Shown piece by piece: positions 26,915 through 34,206 of a stretch of DNA of 64,000 bases. Origin of the DNA: Urbifossiella limnaea (GTDB taxonomy: Bacteria > Planctomycetota > Planctomycetia > Gemmatales > Gemmataceae); NCBI RefSeq assembly GCF_007747215.1, contig NZ_CP036273.1, positions 868,001 through 932,000 of the forward strand, in the 5' to 3' direction. A program made the position numbers and the translations under genes. Numbering within the stretch: the first letter of the stretch is position 1; every line of letters starts with the position of its first letter. Under the pieces are notes generated by a model. That model was not told where the DNA came from, searched no databases, and saw only the letters and a list, made by a program, of their open reading frames with translations.

Positions 26915-29518
26915 CTACTTCTTCCCGAACACCGGGTGGTTGCGCCGCCCACCCGCCTCCAGGTACGCCAGCAGGTCCAGCACCTCGTCGCGGGTGAGCA
27001 CGTCGGCCAGGTTCGCCGGCATCGGCGACAGCCGCGACGCCACCCGGCTCTCCAGGTCGTCCTTGCGGATCAGCACCCGCGCCGGGTCCAGCGGGTCCGG
27101 CTGCACCGAGATCGTGTCCTTCGTCTCGTCCACCACCCGGCCGGTCACGCTCTTGCCGGAGCCGGTGGTGAACGTCTCGTTCTGGTACTGGTCGCTCAGC
27201 GTCTTCGACGGCTCCAGGATCGACTCCAGCACCTGAGCCCGGCCGAACCGGCTGCTGATCGCGGTCAGGTCCGGGCCGACCGCGCCGCCGGTGTCGCCGA
27301 CGCGGTGGCACTTCGCGCACTGCGCCGCCAGGTACGCGTCCTTCCCCTTCTCGTAGCTGCGACCCTTCTCGAACCCGTCGGCCAGCAGCGGCGTGATCTC
27401 GGCCATCGTCCACTGCTTCACCACCGGCCGCGGCTTCACGTCGTACTGCGGGGTGATGTCCTTGTTGATCGCGGTGATCGTCGGGGCCAGCGCCTTCTGC
27501 TCGGCCGGCGACATGGCCGCGACGTTCTCCCGCAGGAAGTTCTTGAGGAAGTTGGCGAAGCTGTTGCCGTTCGCGTACGGCCGGCCGGCCTCGTCGAACC
27601 ACTTCGTGAGGTCCGCCGGCTGCTTGAAGTCGGGCCGCTTCGTCCAGTAGCCGAGGTACGTCTTGCGCTGCTCCGGGGTCCAGTTGCCGACGCCGACGTT
27701 CCGCAGGTGGAACAGGTCGTGGAACAGCGTCTGCTGGTCCTTCGCCGCGGCCATGCGGGCGAGCCCCTTCGTGACCACGCCGGGGGCGTTGAGGTACACG
27801 AGCATCTGGAACTGCTCGCGGTTCAGTTCCTCGTCGGGGCCGGGGAAGCCGGCCTCGACCTCGGCGATGAGCTTCTTCACGCCGCCGGCCGGCGGCCCCT
27901 GGCGGATGAACGTCAGCTGCAGGGCGCGGAATTTCTCCAGCTTCTGCTCGCGGGTGAGCTTGGCGAACGGCAGCTTCTCCAACGCCGCGAGGATGGCCGG
28001 CTGGTCCTTCGCGGTGCCGTAGCGGGCCAGGGCCACGAGGGCGTTCAGCGCGGCCTGCGGGTCGCTCTCCGCGAGCGCCTTCGCCTTCCAGGTGTCCACG
28101 GGCTGGAACTCGACGGCCACCCGCGCGGCGTTGCGGACGAACCGGTCCGGGCTGCCGAGGTGCGGCCACGCGGCGTCGAGCGCTTTCGGATCCACCTTGC
28201 CGTGGAACGCTTCGAGGCCGTGGCGTAGCTCGCGCTCCTTCGCGCCGGCGGTGTTCACGACCGTGTCGCCGCCGCTGTCGATCTTCAGGTTGGCGTCGTA
28301 CGTCACGCGGTACAGCGCCCCCTGCGTGTTGCGGCCGCCGATGGTGAAGTACATCGCGCCGTCGGAGCCGATCACGGCGTCGGTCAGGTTCAGCGCCTTC
28401 TTCGGGGCGCCCGCCTTCACCAGCCCGAGCGGGGCGACGAAGTTCTCGAACGTGGCCGAGTACGTCGACCCCTTCGGCGTCGGATGCACGGCCATGAGCC
28501 GGCCGTACGTCCAGTCGCAGATGAAGATCGCGCGCTGGTAGCGCGCCGGGAACGCGGCGCCGACGCCGTTGGTGACGCCGGTCGGCGAGCCGAGGCCGAT
28601 GTCGAGCGTGGTGGGGAGGCTGTCCGGGTAGTAGTCGGGCCACACGCCGGAGCCGTACCGCCAGCCGAAGTCGGCGCCGCTGACGCAGTGGTTGATGCGC
28701 GTCGGCCGGTACCACGGCATGCCCCAGTCCCACTCCATGTCGCTGTCGAACGTGAACAGTTCGCCGTCGGGGTTGAAGGCCATGTCGTAGGCGTTGCGGA
28801 AGCCGCCGAGCACCATCTCCCACGTCTTGCCGTCGGGGTCGGTGCGGAGGACGTAGCCGCCGGGGGCCATGCGGCCGGTGGCGTGGCCGTTGCCGTCCGG
28901 GGCGCGGCCGAGGAGGTGGTCTTCCGCGTAGTTCCGCAGGGCGCTCGTCGGCGCCAGCCCCTCGGGGACGTTGGTGTGGTTGCCGTTCATGACGTACAGC
29001 TTGCCGTCCTTGCCGAGCACGACGGCGTGCGCCCCGTGCTCGCCGCCGGCGCCGAAGATCTTCATCACCTGCACGTCGAACTTGCCGTCCGCGCCTTCCT
29101 TGCACTTGTAGAGGCCGTACCCCTTCGGGCCGGCGCCGGTGACGTACAGGTGGTCGAAGGCGTACAGCAGGCCCATCGTCTCGCCGATCGGCAGCGGCAG
29201 CTTCTCGACGCCGGCCACCTTGCCGTCCTTGATCGTGAACCGGAGGACGGGCTGCCCGCCCTGCCCGCCGACGATCAGCCGGCCGGGCTTCTCGGCGCAC
29301 ATGTTGATCCACGAGCCCTCGGTGTCGGGCTCGGCGACGTACAGCAGCTCGACCTTGAAGCCGGGGGCGACGTACAGCTCGTCGGGCTGCGGCACGTCGC
29401 GCTTCTTGGGGGGGGCTTTCTTCTTGGGCTGTTGCGCCTCGGCGGTGTCGGTCGGCCCGACGCCGGCGGCGAGCAGCGCCGCGGCGAGGACGAGAGCGGT
29501 GCCAACGAATCGGGTCAC
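26915..29518 (-). CDS. PVC-type membrane-bound dehydrogenase with C-terminal haem-binding domain
   Basis: 867 residues from GTG at 29518, which gives a signal peptide (FVGTALVLAAALLAAGVG). A lysine/proline linker (KKKAPPKK) leads into a beta-propeller of the glucose/sorbosone dehydrogenase type (YVAPGFKVELLYVAEPD, HAVVLGKDGKLYVMNGNH, GGFRNAYDMAFNPDGELF). A helical middle follows, then the planctomycete haem-binding domain with CAKCH at about 734-738 and GGAVGPDLTAISSRFG. The C-terminal LTRDEVLDLLAYLEAGG is typical of TIGR02603. It is probably a periplasmic, electron-transferring sugar or aldose oxidase-type protein. It is followed on the same strand upstream by a DUF1501 gene, the common partner. 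Substrate unknown. Confidence 0.88.
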   Translation of the reverse strand: MTRFVGTALVLAAALLAAGVGPTDTAEAQQPKKKAPPKKRDVPQPDELYVAPGFKVELLYVAEPDTEGSWINMCAEKPGRLIVGGQGGQPVLRFTIKDGKVAGVEKLPLPIGETMGLLYAFDHLYVTGAGPKGYGLYKCKEGADGKFDVQVMKIFGAGGEHGAHAVVLGKDGKLYVMNGNHTNVPEGLAPTSALRNYAEDHLLGRAPDGNGHATGRMAPGGYVLRTDPDGKTWEMVLGGFRNAYDMAFNPDGELFTFDSDMEWDWGMPWYRPTRINHCVSGADFGWRYGSGVWPDYYPDSLPTTLDIGLGSPTGVTNGVGAAFPARYQRAIFICDWTYGRLMAVHPTPKGSTYSATFENFVAPLGLVKAGAPKKALNLTDAVIGSDGAMYFTIGGRNTQGALYRVTYDANLKIDSGGDTVVNTAGAKERELRHGLEAFHGKVDPKALDAAWPHLGSPDRFVRNAARVAVEFQPVDTWKAKALAESDPQAALNALVALARYGTAKDQPAILAALEKLPFAKLTREQKLEKFRALQLTFIRQGPPAGGVKKLIAEVEAGFPGPDEELNREQFQMLVYLNAPGVVTKGLARMAAAKDQQTLFHDLFHLRNVGVGNWTPEQRKTYLGYWTKRPDFKQPADLTKWFDEAGRPYANGNSFANFLKNFLRENVAAMSPAEQKALAPTITAINKDITPQYDVKPRPVVKQWTMAEITPLLADGFEKGRSYEKGKDAYLAAQCAKCHRVGDTGGAVGPDLTAISSRFGRAQVLESILEPSKTLSDQYQNETFTTGSGKSVTGRVVDETKDTISVQPDPLDPARVLIRKDDLESRVASRLSPMPANLADVLTRDEVLDLLAYLEAGGRRNHPVFGKK

Positions 29519-29608
29519 GGATGCGGCTCCGGGGAGGGGCGCGGGGTGGGACAGGAATCCTACCCCGCGGGCCGGCGGCGGGAAAGCGAGAACCCAGATT
29601 GCCGTAGG

Positions 29609-29659
29609 TCCGGAACCCCGGAGGGGCGGCAGCCAACAGCCCAGGGCGCAAGCCCTGGG
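29609..29659. repeat. Intergenic double hairpin (CCGGAACCCCGG... and CCCAGGGC-GCAA-GCCCTGGG)
   Basis: CCCAGGGC (29640-29647) pairs perfectly with GCCCTGGG (29652-29659) around a GCAA tetraloop; upstream is a CCCCGGAGGGGCGG segment that can fold as well. It lies just after the DUF1501 stop, read on the minus strand, so it may act as a terminator-like 3' end. I recognise the motif as a recurring planctomycete intergenic repeat, from memory. Confidence 0.65.
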
Positions 29660-29664
29660 AAGCC

Positions 29665-31080
29665 TCACATCAGGGCCGCGATCGGGCTGCCGGCGTGGCC
29701 GATGTACACCGGCCGGTTGCTGCTCGTGTACAGCGGCGCCGACCGGTCGATGCCGAGCTTCTCGTACACCGTCGCGGCGTAGTCCTCGGGCGTGACCGCG
29801 GCGTCGGTCACGTACCCGCCGTCGCGGTCGGTCCGGCCCACCACCTGCCCGCCGCGGACGCCAGCCCCGGCGAACACCATCGAGTACGCCTTCACCCAGT
29901 GGTCGCGGCCCTGGAACTTGTTCAGCCGCGGCGTCCGCCCGAACTCCGTCACGAAGCACACGAGCGTCTCGGCCAGCAGCCCGCGCTGGTCCATGTCCCG
30001 CACGAGCGCCGCGAACGCCCGGTCCACGCTCCCCATCATCACCCAGTGGCCGATGCCGTAGCGGCCCTCGCCGCCGGCCTTGTCGCGCACGGTGCCGCAG
30101 CTGCCGGGCGCGTAGATGGCGTCGTGGTGGTCCCAGTTCAGGTTGAACCCGCCCGGCACGGCCGGGGTCAGCGGCCAGCGCACGTCGACGGTGGCGAACC
30201 GGACGCCGGCCTCGACCAGCTTGCGGCCCATCAGGTAGCACGCCCCGCGGTGCCCGGCCCCGTACGCCTCGCGGACGGCCGCGGGCTCGGTCTTCAGGTC
30301 GAACGCCGCCGCCACCCGCGGGCTGGTGAGCATGTCGAACGCCTGGTCGTAGAACCGGTCCATGCCGCGCGGGTCGATTGACGTGCGCGGGGCGCCGTCG
30401 AGGGCGCCGCGGAGGGCGTGGCGGTCGGCCAGCCGCGGGCCGGCGGCGTCGGCGCGGGCGGCGATCCCCTGGATCGTCCACGCCGGGTCGGACAGGTCGC
30501 GGCCGCCGGTCTTGAACACCCGGGTGGCCGCGGGGAGGAACCCGGTCCGCGTCTCGTTCGCCTGCTCGTGGTTCCCCGGCACCATCACGTACGGCGGCAG
30601 CGCCCGGTCGACGCCGCCGAGGGCGTGCGCCGCGACGGCCCCGAGGTCGGGCATCTCGAGCGCGGCCCCGCTCGGGTGCGAGCCCGAGAGGACGTACTGC
30701 GTGCCGTTCGGGTGCGCGTCGGCGCCGCCCTTCGCGTGGTGGAACGACCGCACCACCGCGAGCTTGTCGGCGACGGCGGCGGTGCGCGGCAGCAGGTCGG
30801 TGAACTGCACCCCGGGTACGGCTGTGGCGATCGGCCGGTGCGGGCTGCGGTGCTCGGCCACGGCGTCGGGCTTCGGGTCCCAGGTGTCCATGTGGGACAG
30901 CCCGCCCTGCTCCAGAATGACGAGCACGTTCTTCGCCGCGGCGCGGCCGGCGGCGTGGGCGCGGGCCAGGCACGCCGGCAGCGACAGGCCGAGGGCGCCG
31001 GCGGCGGCAAGGCGGAGGGCGTCGCGGCGGGTCGCCGGCCGCCCGGCGGCGCGGGTGCGGAACCAGTCGGGCGGGGGCAT
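29665..31080 (-). CDS. DUF1501 domain-containing, Tat-exported protein
   Basis: 471 residues from ATG at 31080 (a GTG at 31122 would add 14 residues). The N-terminal PATRRDALRLAAAGALGLS is a twin-arginine leader. The mature part begins KNVLVILEQGGLSHMDTWDPKPD, the DUF1501 start, followed by VVRSFHHAKGGADAHPNG, a YLMGRKLVEAGVRFATVDV segment and ETLVCFVTEFGRTPRLNK, where the family shows sulfatase-like metal residues. It ends with a GHAGSPIAAL tail common to these proteins. DUF1501 proteins are typically encoded next to PSD or PVC cytochromes, as here (147 nt apart). The reaction is unknown, but the fold is related to alkaline phosphatase. Confidence 0.9.
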   Translation of the reverse strand: MPPPDWFRTRAAGRPATRRDALRLAAAGALGLSLPACLARAHAAGRAAAKNVLVILEQGGLSHMDTWDPKPDAVAEHRSPHRPIATAVPGVQFTDLLPRTAAVADKLAVVRSFHHAKGGADAHPNGTQYVLSGSHPSGAALEMPDLGAVAAHALGGVDRALPPYVMVPGNHEQANETRTGFLPAATRVFKTGGRDLSDPAWTIQGIAARADAAGPRLADRHALRGALDGAPRTSIDPRGMDRFYDQAFDMLTSPRVAAAFDLKTEPAAVREAYGAGHRGACYLMGRKLVEAGVRFATVDVRWPLTPAVPGGFNLNWDHHDAIYAPGSCGTVRDKAGGEGRYGIGHWVMMGSVDRAFAALVRDMDQRGLLAETLVCFVTEFGRTPRLNKFQGRDHWVKAYSMVFAGAGVRGGQVVGRTDRDGGYVTDAAVTPEDYAATVYEKLGIDRSAPLYTSSNRPVYIGHAGSPIAALM

Positions 31081-31263
31081 GAGGGGCGTCCGGGCGGGCG
31101 CGGCAGCGCGGGGGGTAGGCACCCTGATCCTACCCCACGCCGCGCACGCCGGGAAGCGCGAACCGGCGAGCTGCGGCCCGGTGAGATCGTGTCAAGCCCA
31201 ACTTCCGCCCCGGCCGATAGACGGTTAACGACCGTGCCGCCCTCCCTCCGCCGGGGACCGCCC

Positions 31264-31974
31264 GTGAAGAAGCTGAAGCTCGACTACCACATCTTCAAGG
31301 GAGCGGTGAACGGCTACCTGTCCCTGTACACCGGCGGCAAGGAGCGCCCCGCCTACTTCGACATCGCCAAGACCGTCCCGCAGCTCGACACGCTCACGAA
31401 GGGCTTCCCGGTCATCAAGGCGGAGCTGGACGCGGCGCTGCGCGAGACGCCGCGGTTCCGCCGCTACCAGGACGTGGACCCCGGCGAGGCGAAGATCACC
31501 GGCACCGACACCGCCAAGACGTGGAAGGTGTTCATGCTGTACCTCCTCGGCCACAAGCCCGAGGGGAACCGCTCGCTGTGCCCGCAGACGTGCGCGCTGC
31601 TGGACCAGGTGCCGGGGCTGATCCAGGCGTTCTTCTCGGTGCTCGACCCGGGCAAGTCGGTGCCGGCGCACGAGGGGCCGTACTACGGCTACCTCCGCTA
31701 CCACCTGGCCCTCAAGGTGCCGGCCGAGAGCCCGCCGAAGCTGGTGGTGGCCGGGCAGGACCACGTGTGGCGCGAGGGCGAGGCGGTGCTGTTCGACGAC
31801 TCGCACACGCACGAGGTGGTGAACCACAGCCCCGGCACACGGGTGGTACTGATCGTGGACGTGCGCCGCCCGATGCCGCTGCTGCCGAGCCTGCTGAACA
31901 AGTTCGTCACCGACGTGGTGGCGCGGCACACCTACGGCCGCAGCGTCATGAAGCGGCTGAAGGCCGCGGGGTGA
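31264..31974 (+). CDS. Aspartyl/asparaginyl beta-hydroxylase-type 2-oxoglutarate oxygenase
   Basis: 236 residues from GTG at 31264 (a GTG at 31234 is possible but has no better ribosome site). The sequence has the Asp/Asn hydroxylase (LpxO-like) pattern: PGLIQAFFSVLDPGKSVPAHEGPYYGYLRYHLAL, quoted in part, with a metal-binding His in AHEGP. VLFDDSHTHEVVNHS then supplies the distal His, followed by TRVVLIVDVRRPM. Such enzymes use Fe(II), oxygen and 2-oxoglutarate to hydroxylate peptides or lipid A acyl chains. There is no membrane segment. The neighbours do not tell the substrate. Convergent with the esterase gene at 31985 with 10 nt between the stops. Confidence 0.85.
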   Translation: MKKLKLDYHIFKGAVNGYLSLYTGGKERPAYFDIAKTVPQLDTLTKGFPVIKAELDAALRETPRFRRYQDVDPGEAKITGTDTAKTWKVFMLYLLGHKPEGNRSLCPQTCALLDQVPGLIQAFFSVLDPGKSVPAHEGPYYGYLRYHLALKVPAESPPKLVVAGQDHVWREGEAVLFDDSHTHEVVNHSPGTRVVLIVDVRRPMPLLPSLLNKFVTDVVARHTYGRSVMKRLKAAG

Positions 31975-31984
31975 CCCACCGGGG

Positions 31985-32797
31985 TCACTTCCCCGGGTTC
32001 TCCTGGAAGAACCGCACGACCAGCGGCACCGCGTCGGCGGCCGGGAAGGCGTGGTCGCCGGGGTACGTCAGCGTCACCACCGGGGTGCCGCCCTTCGACT
32101 CGTAGCGCACCCCCGTCACCACCCCGGCCTTCGCCCAGTCCTTCCCCTCGGCCGCACATCCGTTCAGCGCCTTCACCGCGGCGATCGTCCGCTGCTGCGC
32201 CGCGAACGGCACCAGCTGGTCCGTCTCGCCGGCGACGTGCAAGTACGGCTTCGCCTTGTACCCCTTCACCAGCCCCGCGGCGATGCTGGCCGACGGCGCG
32301 AACGCCGCGAACCCGTCGCCGCGCTCGGCCATCAGCAGGTGCGTGAACCGGCCGCCGTTCGAGTGGCCCGTCACGAAGACGCGCTTCTCGTCGATCTTGT
32401 AGTCGGCCTTGATGGTCTTGAGCATGGCGTCGAAGAAGGCGAGGTCGCGGCCGGCCTGCTCGCCGGCGGTGTGCTGCCAGCCGGCCTTCTTGCCGTCGGG
32501 GTCCACCAGCTTGCTCGGCGTCGGCAGCCCCTGCGGGTAGACGCACACCGCCTCGGGCCAGTGCTTGTGGAAGGCGTGGGCGCGGGCGACGTTCGTCATG
32601 CTGCCGCCGTGGCCGTGGAACGCGAACACCAGCGGGCTCGGGCTCGCCTTCGCGGCCGCCGGCGCGGCGACGAGCGCCTCCCGCTTCACCCCGCCGACGG
32701 TCCACTCGACGCGGGTGGTGCCGGCCACGGGCACCTGCGCGGGGGCGTTGGCGAAGCCGACGGCCAGCAGCGCGAGCGCGAACAGGGGGCGGGTCAC
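31985..32797 (-). CDS. Secreted LpqC/PHB-depolymerase-type esterase
   Basis: 270 residues from GTG at 32797, with AAGGAGG at 32804-32810. The signal peptide is PLFALALLAVGFANAPAQ. An alpha/beta-hydrolase fold is clear: PLVFAFHGHGGSMTNVAR (oxyanion region), RVFVTGHSNGGRF with nucleophile S146, HVAGETDQLVPF with the Asp, and YPGDHAFP with the His. This is the esterase/feruloyl-esterase/PHB-depolymerase group, acting on ester bonds outside the cell. The start lies within the end of tsaB (4-nt overlap), and its ribosome site is read inside the tsaB C-terminus, so the two are translationally coupled although unrelated in job. Confidence 0.85.
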   Translation of the reverse strand: MTRPLFALALLAVGFANAPAQVPVAGTTRVEWTVGGVKREALVAAPAAAKASPSPLVFAFHGHGGSMTNVARAHAFHKHWPEAVCVYPQGLPTPSKLVDPDGKKAGWQHTAGEQAGRDLAFFDAMLKTIKADYKIDEKRVFVTGHSNGGRFTHLLMAERGDGFAAFAPSASIAAGLVKGYKAKPYLHVAGETDQLVPFAAQQRTIAAVKALNGCAAEGKDWAKAGVVTGVRYESKGGTPVVTLTYPGDHAFPAADAVPLVVRFFQENPGK

Positions 32798-33471
32798 GGC
32801 GAGCCTCCTTCGTGGGCCTGCTTCTTCGCCGCCTCCTCGGCCGAGCTGCCGCGGAGGTACAGCGGCTCCAGCTCGAACATCTCGGCTCGGGTCAGCGGGG
32901 CGATCCCGCGACTCGCGGCATACAGCGACTCCACGCTCGGCTCGCGCTCGGCCGCCGCAGACCGGTCGGCGAGCAGGGGCTCGAACGTGGCGACGCCGGG
33001 TCCGCTGAACCACACGTCCGCCGGCGCCGCCGGCAGCACCTCGGCCGCGGTTACGATCCGCAGCGGCTCCACGGCTTCGCCCCCGCGGTAGCGCTGCAAG
33101 TACGCCTGCCCCTGGAGCGCGTCGGCGATCACCCACAGGTTCGCGGCTTCAGCCGGGGCGCGGTTGGCGATCGCGGCAAACGTGGGCACCGCGACGAGGG
33201 CGCAGCCGGTGGCGTAGCTCAACGCCTTCGCGGCCATGATGCCGACGCGCAGCCCGGTGAAGCTGCCGGGGCCGACACTCACCACTACCCCGGTCAGGCC
33301 CGCGGGTTTCACCCCGGCCGCGTCGAGCAGCGCCGCAGCCGCCGGCGTCAGGTCGCGGGCGTGGCGGCGGGCGGCGTCCAGCGCCGCGGCGCCGACCACG
33401 GTGCCGTCGCGCACCAGCCCGAGCCGGCCGGTCCGGGAGGCGGTGTCGATCACCAGCCAGTGCTCGCCCAT
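32794..33471 (-). CDS. tsaB: tRNA threonylcarbamoyladenosine biosynthesis protein TsaB
   Basis: 225 residues. TsaB is the inactive ASKHA-fold partner of TsaD in making the universal t6A37 modification of ANN-reading tRNAs. The start is HWLVIDTASRTGRLGLV, and the characteristic VVSVGPGSFTGLRVGIMAAKALSYA segment (quoted in part) is present at about residues 63-87, followed by VPTFAAIANRA and WVIADALQGQAYLQRY. The length is normal. tsaD and tsaE are not in the window. Overlapping stop/start (GTGA) couples it to the esterase gene downstream. It starts 64 nt from the divergent RNase H-like gene. Confidence 0.9.
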   Translation of the reverse strand: MGEHWLVIDTASRTGRLGLVRDGTVVGAAALDAARRHARDLTPAAAALLDAAGVKPAGLTGVVVSVGPGSFTGLRVGIMAAKALSYATGCALVAVPTFAAIANRAPAEAANLWVIADALQGQAYLQRYRGGEAVEPLRIVTAAEVLPAAPADVWFSGPGVATFEPLLADRSAAAEREPSVESLYAASRGIAPLTRAEMFELEPLYLRGSSAEEAAKKQAHEGGSP

Positions 33472-33535
33472 TTCCGCCCCGCGGGTTACAATTCGGGTTC
33501 ATTCTCGCACGACCCCACCCCCGCGGCGAGCCGGC

Positions 33536-34126
33536 ATGGACGCGACCATTCACATCGACGGCGGCGCCCGCGGCAACCCCGGCCCGGCGGCGTACGCCGT
33601 CGTGCTGGAACGGCCGGGCCAGCCGGCCGTCGAGGAGAGCGGCACCCTCGGCACCGCCACGAACAACGTCGCCGAGTACACGGCGCTCGTGAGCGCCCTC
33701 CACCTCGCCACCGAACTCGGCTTGAAGACGCTCGACATCTTCAGCGACAGCGAGCTGCTGGTGAAGCAGATGGCCAGCGAGTACCGCGTGAAGCACCCGG
33801 ACCTGCAGCCGCTGCACAAGAAGGCGAGCGAGCTGCGGAAGGGGTTCGCGGAAGTGCGGATCACGCACGTGCGGCGCGAGCAGAACAAGCGCGCCGACGC
33901 ACTCTACAACGAGGCGCTCGACGGCAAGAAGAAGGCGGGCGCGGCCCCGGCGAGCCCGAAGGCGCCGGCGAAGGCGGTGGCCGACGACCGCGTGCGGGCC
34001 GACGCGCTGGAGGTGCTCCGCTCGGCGGCGCGGGCGTGGGCCGACGGCGCGACGGTGCCGCCGGAGGCGGTGTGGGAGCAGCTGTGGTCGGTGCTGGAAG
34101 ACGGCGGCGTGCTGCGGAAGAAGTGA
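33536..34126 (+). CDS. Ribonuclease HI-like protein with C-terminal extension
   Basis: 196 residues from ATG at 33536. Hydrolyses the RNA strand of RNA/DNA hybrids by two-metal catalysis. All four acidic residues are present: D8 in HIDGGARGNPGPA, E47 in TNNVAEYTAL, D71 in IFSDSELLV and D121 in NKRADALYNEAL. The N-terminal hybrid-binding domain of some RNases H is missing. After about residue 128 comes a Lys/Ala/Pro linker and a 55-residue helical domain (ALEVLRSAARAWADGA) of unknown role. The group is the archaeal/Sulfolobus-like RnhA family rather than E. coli type. A GC-rich hairpin (34136-34196) follows the stop. Confidence 0.87.
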   Translation: MDATIHIDGGARGNPGPAAYAVVLERPGQPAVEESGTLGTATNNVAEYTALVSALHLATELGLKTLDIFSDSELLVKQMASEYRVKHPDLQPLHKKASELRKGFAEVRITHVRREQNKRADALYNEALDGKKKAGAAPASPKAPAKAVADDRVRADALEVLRSAARAWADGATVPPEAVWEQLWSVLEDGGVLRKK

Positions 34127-34135
34127 CCGGATCGT

Positions 34136-34196
34136 TAGGCCGGGGCGCGAGCCCCGTCGGGCTCTTCATACCCGACGGGGGTTGCGCCCCGGCCTG
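34136..34196. terminator. Long GC-rich hairpin between convergent genes
   Basis: About 27 bp pair between 34136-34161 and 34170-34196 (TAGGCCGGGGCGC...GTCGGG with its complement) around CTCTTCATA. An inner GGGGC-GCGA-GCCCC stem is also possible. It sits between the stops of the RNase H-like gene and the permease, so a bidirectional transcription end is likely although there is no T-run. Confidence 0.6.
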
Positions 34197-34206
34197 ACGG
34201 GCTGTC

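Noticed and set aside
26915-30973. Single 1352-residue protein joining the PVC cytochrome with upstream sequence
   Set aside because: The upstream part lies antisense-free but out of frame with the DUF1501 gene and is low-complexity; a signal peptide right after GTG at 29518 marks the true start.
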